DNA from: an uncultured Alistipes sp.
Lineage (GTDB): Bacteria > Bacteroidota > Bacteroidia > Bacteroidales > Rikenellaceae
DNA: 64,000 nt
Assembly: GCA_949286165.1 (NCBI GenBank)
Contig: CASDZK010000016.1
Span: 111,173 to 175,172 of the forward strand
Reading direction: 5' to 3'
Position numbers and translations under genes: made by a program. Positions 8,735 to 18,037 of this stretch are shown here, piece after piece (the first letter of the stretch is position 1; each line of letters begins with the position of its first letter). The notes below the pieces were generated by a model. That model was not told the origin of the DNA. It did not search any database and saw only the letters and a program-made list of their open reading frames with translations.

Positions 8735-9678
8735 TCGCAAAAAGTTTCCTTTATTTTTTCGACCAAACCGGCTTTCAGCGTCTTTTCCGTTTGCAGAATC
8801 ATGTTTTTGATCGCCTTCGGAGTCGAACAGCCGTGTCCGATGATTACGCAGTTATTTACGCCGAGTACGGGAGTTCCTCCTTCGTTTTCGTAATTTAACG
8901 CGTCCAGAAAGTCGATTCCCTTTACTCCCAGCGATTTAAATGCGGCATACATGCCTTCTGCCTCTTTCAGGATGGTATTGCCCACGAATCCGTCGCAGAC
9001 GAATACGTCGGCCACTTCGCCCGAGAAAATGTGTTTGGCTTCCACATTCCCTATGAAATTGAAATCGGAGCTTTCCGACATCAATTCGTAAGCCGCTTTG
9101 GTTTGGTTATTTCCTTTTTTTTGTTCTTCCCCGATATTCAACAGCCCGATCCGGGGATTGCTGTTTTTCAGTACTTCCCGGCTGTATATCGAGCCGATGA
9201 TGCCGTACTGATACAATACTTCCGGCTTGCAATCAATATTGATGCCTACGTCCAGAAGCAATGTTTTTCCGCCTTTTACGGTCGGAATCGTCGAAGCAAT
9301 AGTGGGGCGGATGATCCCATCGACTTGTTTGATGACATGCATGCAGCCTACCATCATGGCGCCGGTGCTGCCCGCGCTGGCGAAGCCGTCGATTTTGCCT
9401 GCTTTCAGATGAGTAAAACCCACAACAATGCTCGAATCGCTTTTGGCTGAAAATGAAGAAGTGGGATTATCGTTCATGGCGATAACCTCCGTGGTGTGAA
9501 CAATTTCCAGGTTGGGGAGAAGCCGGTTTTCCCGTTGTATGATCTCTTGGATTTGCCGTTCGTCGCCGAAAAGCACAATAGTCGTATTGCCCGACACTGC
9601 ATTGCAGGCCTCTATGGCACCTAAAACGGCAGCTTCAGGCGCATAGTCTCCTCCCATTGCGTCAACACCTAATCTCAT
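8731..9678 (-). CDS. plsX: Phosphate acyltransferase PlsX
   Basis: The 315-residue protein begins MRLGVDAMGGDYAPEA, the PlsX signature, and keeps the conserved FSAKSDSSIVVG and CDGFVGNTILK blocks. It converts acyl-ACP to acyl-phosphate for phosphatidic acid synthesis and associates with the inner face of the membrane. It overlaps fabH by four bases and follows rpmF on the same strand after 36 bases, so the three genes are probably co-transcribed. Confidence 0.95.
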   Translation of the reverse strand: MRLGVDAMGGDYAPEAAVLGAIEACNAVSGNTTIVLFGDERQIQEIIQRENRLLPNLEIVHTTEVIAMNDNPTSSFSAKSDSSIVVGFTHLKAGKIDGFASAGSTGAMMVGCMHVIKQVDGIIRPTIASTIPTVKGGKTLLLDVGINIDCKPEVLYQYGIIGSIYSREVLKNSNPRIGLLNIGEEQKKGNNQTKAAYELMSESSDFNFIGNVEAKHIFSGEVADVFVCDGFVGNTILKEAEGMYAAFKSLGVKGIDFLDALNYENEGGTPVLGVNNCVIIGHGCSTPKAIKNMILQTEKTLKAGLVEKIKETFCE

Positions 9679-9714
9679 TGTCTTTCGTTTTTGAGTTAAT
9701 TAGGAGCGCAATTG

Positions 9715-9897
9715 TTATTCTGCTTTTACTTCAATTGCTTTTTTGCCGCGATAGAAACCGCATTCGGGACATACTCTGTGATAAAGAATCGTTGCTCCAC
9801 AGTTGGAACACGTTGCGAGAGTAGGCGCTACCGCCTTGTAGTGAGTTCTTCTTTTGTCTCTTCTCGTCTTAGAAACTCTGTGTTTAGGATGTGCCAT
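9715..9897 (-). CDS. rpmF: 50S ribosomal protein L32
   Basis: The 60-residue protein begins MAHPKHRVSKTRRDKRR, typical of L32, and has a CxxC...CxxC zinc ribbon (CSNCGATILYHRVCPEC). It is a structural component of the large ribosomal subunit. It heads the rpmF-plsX-fabH cluster and lies downstream of the yceD-like gene, the standard bacterial order yceD-rpmF-plsX-fabH. Confidence 0.96.
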   Translation of the reverse strand: MAHPKHRVSKTRRDKRRTHYKAVAPTLATCSNCGATILYHRVCPECGFYRGKKAIEVKAE

Positions 9898-9951
9898 TTT
9901 CGTATCTCTTTAAATTCATATTAATTTCTTTGCTGAAGAACCGAATTTCGG

Positions 9952-10470
9952 TTATTCGTTGTTTCCCGTTGTTTCTTCCGGCGTCTGGACGAATCTTGCC
10001 AGCATATCGGGGTCGCATAGGCTGACGCCGTTTTCATCGTTCGGATGGATGCGCTGAATAGGAAGACTGAGTATGATGTTGTCATAGATATACTCTGTCA
10101 GGTCTATTTCTCCATTGTCGGGATTAATCCACCATAACTCTTCGTTCGGTTCCGTATTAGTAGTCGTTTCGTCGGGACCGCTGAGTTCATGGGAAAACTT
10201 GAACCATAACCGCCCTTCGTAACGGACCGGTTCGTAAAACTTTTCCAAACAACGGTCGCACACGACTTCCACTTCGCCTTCTATGCGAACGTCCGCTTTT
10301 AGCAAACTATTGCTTTTTTCCAGATCGACAGCTATTTTCCCGCGTCCCCGTTTCACTTCGCTTTCGGGAACGGCCGCGAAGAAATCGTCCGTAATATTGA
10401 AGTCAAAATGGTGGACGCCAATGCTTAACCCTTTGTAATTCAATATGTATTTCGTTGGTTTCGAGGCCAT
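9952..10470 (-). CDS. yceD: YceD/DUF177 family protein (large-subunit rRNA accumulation)
   Basis: The 172-residue product starting at MASKPTK (10470) shows the DUF177 pattern: a central CDRCLEKF cysteine pair, an acidic middle, and a C-terminal NIILSLPIQRIHP block followed by CDPDML. E. coli YceD (DUF177) is needed for normal 23S rRNA accumulation, and its position directly upstream of rpmF is conserved across bacteria. A longer reading frame exists upstream but lacks family similarity. Confidence 0.82.
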   Translation of the reverse strand: MASKPTKYILNYKGLSIGVHHFDFNITDDFFAAVPESEVKRGRGKIAVDLEKSNSLLKADVRIEGEVEVVCDRCLEKFYEPVRYEGRLWFKFSHELSGPDETTTNTEPNEELWWINPDNGEIDLTEYIYDNIILSLPIQRIHPNDENGVSLCDPDMLARFVQTPEETTGNNE

Positions 10471-10609
10471 TTCTCTGGTAAAATAGTTGCAAAATATCGC
10501 ACAAAGTAAAGTATTTTTTCTTAATTTATCAACTTGTGCCGTTTTTTTCGCACGATCCGTTGTCTTCGAATATGCCGATTCTGCTTTTGCAGATGAAAAA
10601 ATAAGAGTG

Positions 10610-11599
10610 TCAGAATTTCTTGAATCCCATGATTTCCCGGACTTCCGAGACGGTTTTCTCTGCGCTTGCCCTGGCTTTTTCCGCCCCTTCGCGCACCACT
10701 TTCGACAAATAGGCGTCATTGGAACGGATTTCCAGAATGCGTTCGCGTATGGGAGCCACGCAGGCGATGATGTCTTCCGCCAATTGTTTTTTTAAATCGC
10801 CGTAACGGATTTCGCAGCTGTTGTATTTTTCCGTGAAGTACTCTACGGTATCCGGGGCGGATACGATTTTCATGATGGAAAAAATGTTGGCCACCGGTTC
10901 GCTCATTTCGCTGTTGGGCGTTTTGGGTCCTTCGTCGGTAACCGCGCGCATGACTTTTTTCCGGATGTCTTTGTCCGAGTCGATCAAGAAGATGCCGTTT
11001 CCTTCGCTTTTCCCCATTTTCCCGTTGCCGTCCAATCCCGGCACTTTAATCAGTCCGCTTCCGAAATCGCAAGGCATACTTTCCGGGAAATACTCTACAC
11101 CGTATATGTTATTGAATCGTCTGGCGAACCGTCGGGTCATTTCGAGGTGTTGCTCCTGGTCTTTTCCTACGGGAACTTTGTCTGCTTTATGAAGCAGTAT
11201 GTCAGCGGCCATCAGGACCGGATAAGTCAACAGTCCCGCATTGACGTTGTCGGCATGTTTCCGGACTTTGTCCTTGAACGAAGAGGTTCTTTCCAGTTCG
11301 CCGACATAGGCATGCATATTTAATAATAGGTATAGTTCCGTTACCTGAGGAACATCGCTTTGAATGTACAGCGTGGCCGTGTCGGGATCGACGCCCGCTC
11401 CCAGATATTCGGACAATACGTTTCTTACGTTCTCGTGCAATAGTTTGGGATCGGGATGAGTGGTCAGAGAATGGTAGTCCGCAATGAAAAAAAAGCACCG
11501 GTTTTCATGCTGTATCCTGATGAAATTGCGCAAAGCGCCGAAATAGTTGCCCAAGTGTAAATTTCCGGTAGAGCGGATACCGCTTACGACTGTTTCCAT
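10610..11599 (-). CDS. trpS: Tryptophanyl-tRNA synthetase
   Basis: The 329-residue class I synthetase has the HIGH-like motif as NLHLGNYFGAL and the KMSKS-like motif as KMGKSEGN, with the usual GIRSTGNLH start. It charges tRNA-Trp with tryptophan in the cytosol. The length is standard for bacterial TrpS. It appears monocistronic on the minus strand, with the start followed upstream by a long non-coding region. Confidence 0.95.
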   Translation of the reverse strand: METVVSGIRSTGNLHLGNYFGALRNFIRIQHENRCFFFIADYHSLTTHPDPKLLHENVRNVLSEYLGAGVDPDTATLYIQSDVPQVTELYLLLNMHAYVGELERTSSFKDKVRKHADNVNAGLLTYPVLMAADILLHKADKVPVGKDQEQHLEMTRRFARRFNNIYGVEYFPESMPCDFGSGLIKVPGLDGNGKMGKSEGNGIFLIDSDKDIRKKVMRAVTDEGPKTPNSEMSEPVANIFSIMKIVSAPDTVEYFTEKYNSCEIRYGDLKKQLAEDIIACVAPIRERILEIRSNDAYLSKVVREGAEKARASAEKTVSEVREIMGFKKF

Positions 11600-11836
11600 A
11601 TCTATTCTGTTATGTATGTTTGGTTGATAAAAAGCATCGTCCGTGTCGATCCGTTTGACAGATTCTTTTCCGGTTCCGAAGATTTTGTAAAATACAAAGG
11701 TACATAATTTTAGGGAATCACGGCGTTTCTATGGAAAAATAGGGGACGATGCTGCGTTGAAGGATAAGTGAAAATGAACTTTCGGTTGTTGATTTATATG
11801 GAAAAAAAGAGGTAATTCAAGAAAATAAAAGGAAAA
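11600..11836. other. Non-coding spacer between divergent trpS and the IclR gene
   Basis: This AT-rich spacer has no convincing reading frame on either strand. It should contain the trpS promoter, which I cannot pin down. Confidence 0.5.
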
Positions 11837-11868
11837 TTTGGATGAAAAAAAATAAAACCATACATTTG
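11837..11868 (+). promoter_or_regulatory. Bacteroidetes-type promoter for the IclR-haem protein operon
   Basis: TTTG at 11837-11840 and TACATTTG at 11861-11868 are spaced by 20 bases, matching the Bacteroidetes -33/-7 consensus. Confidence 0.65.
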
Positions 11869-11875
11869 TGAATAT

Positions 11876-11896
11876 ATATGAAAATCGTTTTCGTAT
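11876..11896. promoter_or_regulatory. Inverted repeat, candidate IclR operator
   Basis: ATATGAAAA and TTTTCGTAT form 9-bp half sites with one mismatch around a 3-base centre. The repeat sits at the expected transcription start just below the -7 element, so a bound regulator would block initiation. Autoregulation by the adjacent IclR protein is inferred. Confidence 0.45.
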
Positions 11897-11987
11897 ATGA
11901 AAATGAACGGATCTGTCCGGAGTTAGAAATTGAAATACGTTTTGTTTGGAAAAATGTCCGGTCGGTAAGGAATCGTTTTGTGTTTTT

Positions 11988-12779
11988 ATGAGAATGGTCG
12001 TGCGGAAAAAGGAAGATGTCTATAATGTGCCGGGGCTTGAAAAGGGGCTGCAGATTATCGAGTTGTTGGCCCGAAAAAATTCAGGTCTGACGCTTCAGGA
12101 TATCGTTCGGGAAGTGGAGGTAACATCGACGACGGCTTACCGTATTTTATCGACGCTGGTCCGTATGGAATATGCCGACTATTCGGAAAAAGGCAAGACG
12201 TATCGGTTAACACGTAAAATGTTGAGGCTCGGATACCGGATGTTGGGAGAGCATGATTTGATGGAATACCTGTTGCCGGCCTTGCGTTCGTTGCGCGACG
12301 CGGTCAAGGAGTCGGTATTTTTCGGCGTGTTGAACGATGAAAAAGGGGTATTGATCGAACAGGCTCAGGGTATTCATCCGTTCAAATTCGTTCTTTCACC
12401 GGGAGCTTCTTTCGATTTGCATAATTCGGCACCGGGAAAAGCCATGCTGGCTTTTCTGCCTGCCGTTACCCGTGAGTATTATTTGGATAAAATGGAATAT
12501 CCTTCGTGTACGCCTTATACGATCGGTTGTCGTGCCGATTATATCAGGGAATTGGAAAAAGTAAGGAAGCAGGGGTATGCTACGGATTTTGAGGAAACCT
12601 TTATCGGAGTCATCTGTATCGGAGCGCCTGTTTTCAATTTCGAGGGAATTCCTATCGGTGCCGTGTGGGTGTCCGGTCCTAATTTGCGGCTTGCAGCCGA
12701 GGAGCAGGAATATATCGTGGAAAATTTATTGAAAACAACCCGTGCATTATCCCATGAGTTGGGCTATGTTGCCGAATAA
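11988..12779 (+). CDS. IclR-family transcriptional regulator
   Basis: The 263-residue protein has an N-terminal winged helix-turn-helix (LTLQDIVREVEVTSTTAYRILSTLV, about residues 32-56) and a C-terminal IclR effector-binding domain (HNSAPGKAML, YATDFEETFIGVICIGAPVF, the latter being the family signature). IclR proteins respond to small carbon compounds and often repress their own catabolic genes. The start at 11988 (or MVVRKK at 11994) is used because the upstream extension lies close to the operator. Only about 11 bases separate it from the giant haem protein gene, so it most likely controls that gene and perhaps the related operon at 19.8 kb. Confidence 0.88.
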   Translation: MRMVVRKKEDVYNVPGLEKGLQIIELLARKNSGLTLQDIVREVEVTSTTAYRILSTLVRMEYADYSEKGKTYRLTRKMLRLGYRMLGEHDLMEYLLPALRSLRDAVKESVFFGVLNDEKGVLIEQAQGIHPFKFVLSPGASFDLHNSAPGKAMLAFLPAVTREYYLDKMEYPSCTPYTIGCRADYIRELEKVRKQGYATDFEETFIGVICIGAPVFNFEGIPIGAVWVSGPNLRLAAEEQEYIVENLLKTTRALSHELGYVAE

Positions 12780-12790
12780 ATTTTTTGGTT

Positions 12791-15700
12791 ATGAAACATG
12801 TATTTTATTCGATCGTATCATTATTGATGCTGGTGGCTGTTGCGGTCCGGGGACAGGATCGCAATGCCGATCTGATCGAACGTCTCGAAGCTGTCGATTC
12901 CGCGGCGTACAGGATGGCGGTGGAAGATATGGGAAAGTTGTCGAAAGGAACTTTTAAAGCGCCGACCGATTGGCAAAAGGCTTTGAACGAATTGTTGGAA
13001 AAAAGAGAACAGTTGGTTCAGGGGTTGCGAAACGGAGAGAAAGGAGCGGCTTCTAAGGCGGAGAATCTGTTGAGTCAGTTGGACCAGACTTTGTTGGCCA
13101 ATCCGTTGTTGCAAGGAAAGCAGGTGTTGTATATCCGCCGCCATTTTGCCGATAATGACCGCCGTCGTATGGGGGGGAATATCGGATTGGCTCCCTCCAA
13201 TTTCCAGAATGATTCGGAGATATGGAATCCGAAAGAAGGTTGGGATAACGAATACGTATCCATTACCGGATTCGGCGGAAAACTGCGGGAGGAAGTCGTG
13301 TATAAGCCTGCGCAGGGATTGTTGATTAGCGATACCGAACCCCATTTTTCAGGCGAAAAAGTCATGTTTTCCGCGATCGGGTCTTCCGACCGTTGGCATT
13401 TGTTTGAACTCGACCTGAAGACGAAAGAGGTAAAACAATTGACGCCGGATACTTACAAGGATTTTGACAGTTTTGACGGCTGTTACACGCCGGACGGCCG
13501 GTATATCTTTTGTGCGACGGCCACTTTTTTGGGGTTGCCTTGTACCAATGGGGGGAATAAGATGTGCGGGATGTTCATTTACGATCCGAAGACAGGAGAG
13601 ACCCGGCAGCTTACTTTCGACCAGGACAGTAATTGGAATCCCGTGGTTATGAATAACGGACAGATCATGTACCAGCGTTGGGAATATGCCGATATCCCTC
13701 ATTCCAATTCTCGTTATATTTTTTCCATGAATCCCGATGGAACCAGTCAGATGGCTTATTACGGGTCGGGTTCTTATTTTCCTACCGCTACGTTCGGGGC
13801 GCGTCCGATTCCGGGGCATCCTACTGCGTTTGTAGGAGTGGCCGGAGGGCATCATAGCGTTTCTCGCAGCGGTCGTCTGTTGATTTTCGATCCGGTGGTA
13901 GGGAGAAAAGAGGCGGACGGTGTAGTGGCGGAGATTCCTTATCGCGGGCGCAAAGTGGAACCTCGTGTACGGGATCGTTTGCCTGACGGTGTCTGGCCGC
14001 ACTTCTTGCACCCTTTCCCTTTGAATGAGAACTATTTCTTGGTTTCCATGAAACGAAGCCAGTATGCTTTGTGGGGAATTTATCTGGTGGACCGTTTCAA
14101 TAACATGACATTGATCACAGAAGGGGACGGGATGGCAATGGTCGAACCCGTTTTGTTAGATAAGGTCGTTACGCCGCCGGTCATTCCCGATCGGATCAAG
14201 CCGGGGTCGAAAACGGCAACCGTTTTCGTGCAAGATGTTTACTTTGGCGACGGGTTGAAAAATATTCCTCGGGGCACGGTAAAAAAACTGCGTATCGGCA
14301 CCTACAATTTCAGCCCTTTGAATCAGGGAGGTTTGTTGGGAACGATCGGACTGGACGGTCCATGGGATATCAAACGCATTAACGGAGAAGTGAATGTGGA
14401 GGAAGACGGTTCTGTCATGTTTACCGTTCCGGCGAATACGCCTATTTTTATTCAACCTCTGGATGCGGAGGGAAAAGCGTTGCAAATCATGCGCAGTTGG
14501 TTTACGGCTATGCCGGGCGAAACCGTGTCTTGCTTAGGGTGTCATGAAGACAGGAGTAGCATTCCCGTTCCCAAAGCCAGCATCGCTTCCAAAAAAGCGC
14601 CACAGACCATACAGCCGTTTTTCGATCGTCCGCGCGGGTTCAGTTTCAGGCATGAAGTTCAGCCTGTGTTGGATGCCAAGTGTGTCGGATGTCATGACGG
14701 CAGCGATCCCGACCGGCCTTATTTTAAAGGCGATAAACGGATAACCGATTGGCGTTCCGCGATTGCCGGAGCCGCATCGCCTGCTTACGGCGGGGATTTT
14801 ACCGAGTCGTATTATCAATTGCAGAGATATGTACGTCGTCCGGGAATCGAGAGCGATATCGCCATGTTGGAGCCGATGGATGTTCATGCGGACCAGACCG
14901 AATTGATGCAGATTTTGAATAAGGGACATCACGGGGTAAAATTGTCGGAGGATGAGTTGCGCCGTTTGGCTTGTTGGATCGATTTCAATGCGCCGTTCCA
15001 CGGTCGTCGTTCCGATATTAAGAATTTTCCGGATACCCGTCGTTCCTATGATTTGAGAGCCAAATATATGCCGATGTTGGGATTGGACCTGGAGGATATC
15101 GAATGGTTGCCGGAATTGAAAACCGATACGCCCTTTACGGCTCCGGAGCAACCGGCGGAGATTGTCGGAGATACGGCAGTTTTGGAAGGTTGGCCGCATT
15201 ATCGTGCCGGAAAACAATATTATGAGGCGAATAATCAGGTAGGTTTGGGAGACTATCGGATGAGTATCGATTTAGGAGAAGGTGTGAAACTGCATTTTAT
15301 AAAAGTCCCGGCAGGCCGTTTTATTATGGGGAGCGACCGGAATCGGGACGAAATGCCGCGCAGTGTGCAGCAGATCGACAAACCTTTTTGGATCGGACAG
15401 TTTGAGATTACCAATCGGCAGTACGCCTTGTTCGATCCTGAACACGATAGTCGGACGGAGCATCGTCATGGCTACCAGTTCGGTCGTAAAGGTTATCCGT
15501 TGAATGAAGCCGATCAGCCGGTGGTTCGCATTCCTTGGAACAAGGCTATGGAGTATTGTCAATGGTTGTCGGAAAAAACGGGATTTGAAATTACTTTACC
15601 GACAGAGGCCGAATGGGAATGGGCTTGTCGGGCGGGCAGCGATACGCCTTACTCTTTCGGGGATTTGGGGTGCAATTTTGCGTCGTATGCCAATTTCGGC

Positions 15701-16105
15701 GATGTGAGGTTGAGGGAATTCGCTTCCTGTTCTTCCTATAAGTTTTATGAAAGCTGTCGGGTAATTGATCGTGCGAACCGTTATGACGACTGGATTCCGC
15801 GTGATACGACCTATGATGACGGATGTCTGGTTTCCGATTATGTGGGGAAATACCGGGCCAATCCGTGGGATATTTACGATATGCACGGAAATGTATGGGA
15901 GTGGACTTTGTCCGCTTACCGTCCTTATCCGTACCGTGCCGATGACGGCCGCAACGATCCGGTTTTGGCGGAAAAACGGGTTGTGCGCGGAGGATCGTGG
16001 TATGATCGTCCGGAAAAGGGAACATCTTCTTATAGATTACCTTATCAGCCTTATCAAGGGGTATATAACGTCGGTTTCAGGGTAGTTTTGCACGAAACCG
16101 AGTAA
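12791..16105 (+). CDS. Giant secreted fusion: propeller/HZS-alpha-like, two CXXCH haem sites, SUMF1-like domain (paralogue 1)
   Basis: The 1104-residue protein has a signal peptide (MKHVFYSIVSLLMLVAVAV), a helical N-terminal region to about residue 110, and a PD40-type beta-propeller (YTPDGRYIFC, MNPDGTSQMAYYGSG). Next comes a segment resembling the hydrazine synthase alpha-subunit middle domain (SWFTAMPGETVSC), with haem motifs CLGCH at 581-585 and CVGCH at 631-635. From about residue 830 it ends in a formylglycine-generating-enzyme-like SUMF1 fold (VPAGRFIMGS, LPTEAEWEWACRAG, HGNVWEWT, VRGGSW). The FGE cysteine pair is absent, so classical FGE chemistry is unlikely. It follows the IclR gene and ends at a strong terminator. 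Function unknown; periplasmic redox role inferred. Confidence 0.8.
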   Translation: MKHVFYSIVSLLMLVAVAVRGQDRNADLIERLEAVDSAAYRMAVEDMGKLSKGTFKAPTDWQKALNELLEKREQLVQGLRNGEKGAASKAENLLSQLDQTLLANPLLQGKQVLYIRRHFADNDRRRMGGNIGLAPSNFQNDSEIWNPKEGWDNEYVSITGFGGKLREEVVYKPAQGLLISDTEPHFSGEKVMFSAIGSSDRWHLFELDLKTKEVKQLTPDTYKDFDSFDGCYTPDGRYIFCATATFLGLPCTNGGNKMCGMFIYDPKTGETRQLTFDQDSNWNPVVMNNGQIMYQRWEYADIPHSNSRYIFSMNPDGTSQMAYYGSGSYFPTATFGARPIPGHPTAFVGVAGGHHSVSRSGRLLIFDPVVGRKEADGVVAEIPYRGRKVEPRVRDRLPDGVWPHFLHPFPLNENYFLVSMKRSQYALWGIYLVDRFNNMTLITEGDGMAMVEPVLLDKVVTPPVIPDRIKPGSKTATVFVQDVYFGDGLKNIPRGTVKKLRIGTYNFSPLNQGGLLGTIGLDGPWDIKRINGEVNVEEDGSVMFTVPANTPIFIQPLDAEGKALQIMRSWFTAMPGETVSCLGCHEDRSSIPVPKASIASKKAPQTIQPFFDRPRGFSFRHEVQPVLDAKCVGCHDGSDPDRPYFKGDKRITDWRSAIAGAASPAYGGDFTESYYQLQRYVRRPGIESDIAMLEPMDVHADQTELMQILNKGHHGVKLSEDELRRLACWIDFNAPFHGRRSDIKNFPDTRRSYDLRAKYMPMLGLDLEDIEWLPELKTDTPFTAPEQPAEIVGDTAVLEGWPHYRAGKQYYEANNQVGLGDYRMSIDLGEGVKLHFIKVPAGRFIMGSDRNRDEMPRSVQQIDKPFWIGQFEITNRQYALFDPEHDSRTEHRHGYQFGRKGYPLNEADQPVVRIPWNKAMEYCQWLSEKTGFEITLPTEAEWEWACRAGSDTPYSFGDLGCNFASYANFGDVRLREFASCSSYKFYESCRVIDRANRYDDWIPRDTTYDDGCLVSDYVGKYRANPWDIYDMHGNVWEWTLSAYRPYPYRADDGRNDPVLAEKRVVRGGSWYDRPEKGTSSYRLPYQPYQGVYNVGFRVVLHETE

Positions 16106-16111
16106 AAAATG

Positions 16112-16168
16112 AAAAAAACCGAAAACGCTCCCGAATCAATTAGGCTCGGGAGCGTTTTCGGTTTTTAT
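16112..16168. terminator. Strong bidirectional terminator between paralogue 1 and greA
   Basis: A near-perfect hairpin with a stem of about 20 bp (arms at 16114-16134 and 16145-16166, core CGCTCCCGA/TCGGGAGCG) flanked by A and T runs. It serves the two convergent genes. Confidence 0.9.
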
Positions 16169-16210
16169 TTGGCAAACGGGAGAGGGATCGGTAAATCTGA
16201 GAGTAAAGGA

Positions 16211-16684
16211 TTAGATACTTATCTCGAGAATCTGGAACCGGATGACGCCGGAAGGGACCGTGACGTCTACTTCTTCGCCTTTACGTTTTCCTAACAGGGC
16301 TTTGGCGATCGGAGTCGCGATCGATAATTTCCCTTCTTTCAGGTTGGCTTCGTTCTCGGAGACCAGAACATACTCCATCTCCTTGCCTGTTGCGAGATTT
16401 TTCAGTTTTACTCTATTCAGAATCTGTACCGTATCGGTGTTGATCATGGACTCGTCGATGATTCGGGCGTTGGCATAGGTGTCTTCCAATTTTGCGATTT
16501 TCATTTCGAGAAGTCCCTGGGCCTCCTTGGCTGCATCATATTCTGCATTTTCCGATAAATCGCCTTTATCGCGGGCTTCGGCGATTTGTGCTGAAATTTC
16601 GGGACGTTTTACACTCCGCAGGTATTCCAATTCGGTGCGTATCTTTTCTAATCCGGCTTCCGTTAAATAAATGATTTTAGACAT
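16211..16684 (-). CDS. greA: Transcription elongation factor GreA
   Basis: The 157-residue protein has the N-terminal GreA coiled coil (LTEAGLEKIRTELEYL) with the acidic tip, containing ARDKGDLSENAEY, that enters the RNA polymerase secondary channel, and the C-terminal FKBP-like domain ending in TVPSGVIRFQILEI. It stimulates cleavage of backtracked RNA. The start at 16684 (MSKIIYLT) is the family start. Confidence 0.95.
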   Translation of the reverse strand: MSKIIYLTEAGLEKIRTELEYLRSVKRPEISAQIAEARDKGDLSENAEYDAAKEAQGLLEMKIAKLEDTYANARIIDESMINTDTVQILNRVKLKNLATGKEMEYVLVSENEANLKEGKLSIATPIAKALLGKRKGEEVDVTVPSGVIRFQILEISI

Positions 16685-16963
16685 ATATTTGTTAATTTTT
16701 TGGAGAGTACGTTGCATAAACCGTACCTCTGAGTTTAATTATAGTAAAAAATAAAGAATTCCGGCCATATTTGACCGAAACCCTTATACTTTTCAATATA
16801 GTGCAAAGATAATATCTTTTTATTTCGGAACCAAATTGTATCGTATATTTTTTTGTCATAGATGGTACTGTTTGAAATTGTAAATGAAATTGGGGCCCAT
16901 TTTTTTGTACGTAAGCTTTTGATCCGGAATCTGTTCAGGAAATGGCGGTTTTTTCGAGCAGAA
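16685..16963. other. Non-coding AT-rich spacer upstream of greA and the barrel gene
   Basis: This very AT-rich spacer between divergent genes has only a low-complexity reading frame and no recognisable element apart from the promoter listed next to it. Confidence 0.5.
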
Positions 16964-16993
16964 TTTGCAAAATGTATTTTTTTTCTATCTTTG
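16964..16993 (+). promoter_or_regulatory. Bacteroidetes-type promoter for the barrel/PCMD gene pair
   Basis: TTTG at 16964-16967 and TATCTTTG at 16986-16993 have an 18-base spacer and end 26 bases before the start codon at 17020. Confidence 0.65.
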
Positions 16994-17019
16994 CAGCGCA
17001 TTAACTTCCTTTAAAAGAG

Positions 17020-18033
17020 ATGAATAAATGTTTGTTCTATATAATTTTTGTGGTTGGCGGAATGTTGTCTGTAACAGGATGGGGAGAAAGTCGTTGGGAC
17101 GAGAGTGATCCGGAAAAGGCAACAATAAAAGAGGGGCGAATCGTTGCGGGACGTTTGGAACGACCTATCTCCGATATTCGGGAAACAGTCGTTACCGGAT
17201 CGGAAATCGGAGATTCGGAAATCGTGGGAACGAAGCGAAAAAAGGAAGAGAAAGATTATGTGAACTTATTGTTGTTCAAGGTCAATAAGGGAAAAGGGTA
17301 CAGAACGCAGGCATTTGAGAATAAGAATAATTATGCTTTGCTGGAGAAACGCGTTAGTTATTTTTCTTTTAACCTCGGTTTTAAGAGCAACGATATCGAC
17401 AACTGGTGGCTGGATCCGATTGCCATCGTCGATAGGGTGTATAATCGAAATCTTTCGACCTACGTGTCTGTGGGCCATTTTGTAGGCAATAATATTGCTC
17501 TGGGGGCAAAATTTGGTTATTCTTTTTCGGATGTTCGTTTGCGGATGAGTGCGGATATTCTGGATATCATTATCAGCGCTAAAACGTATGAAACCAATAA
17601 TATTTCCCGCTCTTATACAGGTTCTTTTTTTCTGAAGAATTATATCCCGCTCGATGCGGCTCAACGTTTCTTTTTGGTAAGCGAAACCAGTTTGCAATAT
17701 TCTAATACGAATAGTCTTTCCCGGAATTTGTTCGACGAAGGAGTTAAGGTACATAAGAGTTTGCGTAAGAAACATAGCGTGGGAGTCGGTATATCCCCTG
17801 GATTCATGTATTTTATGACCCGAGGGTTTGCATTCGAATTCGCGATGAATCCTGTTATCGCTTATTGGGAAAGGGTAAAAACCGTTAATAACGAAGTAGA
17901 GAAAGGAACGACATTGAATTACGGCCTTAATTTTAAATTCATGCCGTTTAACATACAGTTCGGATTCGCTTATTATTTCGGATTGGATTATCTGAAAAAC
18001 AGGGAACATGTGGCGAATCTAAAAGGGAGATAA
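17020..18033 (+). CDS. Predicted outer membrane beta-barrel protein
   Basis: The 337-residue product has a signal peptide (MNKCLFYIIFVVGGMLSVTG), a charged region to about residue 80, and then alternating amphipathic strands with aromatic ends (VSYFSFNLGF, IALGAKFGYSF, FNIQFGFAYYFGLDYL), the pattern of a 10-12 stranded outer membrane barrel. No specific family is recognised. It lies four bases upstream of a PCMD-type lipoprotein gene under a shared promoter, suggesting an outer membrane pair for binding or importing a ligand. Confidence 0.6.
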   Translation: MNKCLFYIIFVVGGMLSVTGWGESRWDESDPEKATIKEGRIVAGRLERPISDIRETVVTGSEIGDSEIVGTKRKKEEKDYVNLLLFKVNKGKGYRTQAFENKNNYALLEKRVSYFSFNLGFKSNDIDNWWLDPIAIVDRVYNRNLSTYVSVGHFVGNNIALGAKFGYSFSDVRLRMSADILDIIISAKTYETNNISRSYTGSFFLKNYIPLDAAQRFFLVSETSLQYSNTNSLSRNLFDEGVKVHKSLRKKHSVGVGISPGFMYFMTRGFAFEFAMNPVIAYWERVKTVNNEVEKGTTLNYGLNFKFMPFNIQFGFAYYFGLDYLKNREHVANLKGR

Positions 18034-18037
18034 ACAT

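Noticed and set aside
12791..16105. SUMF1-like domain as the maturase of the sulfatase at 43570
   Set aside because: The FGE cysteine pair is missing and the sulfatase is Ser-type, which requires a radical-SAM enzyme.
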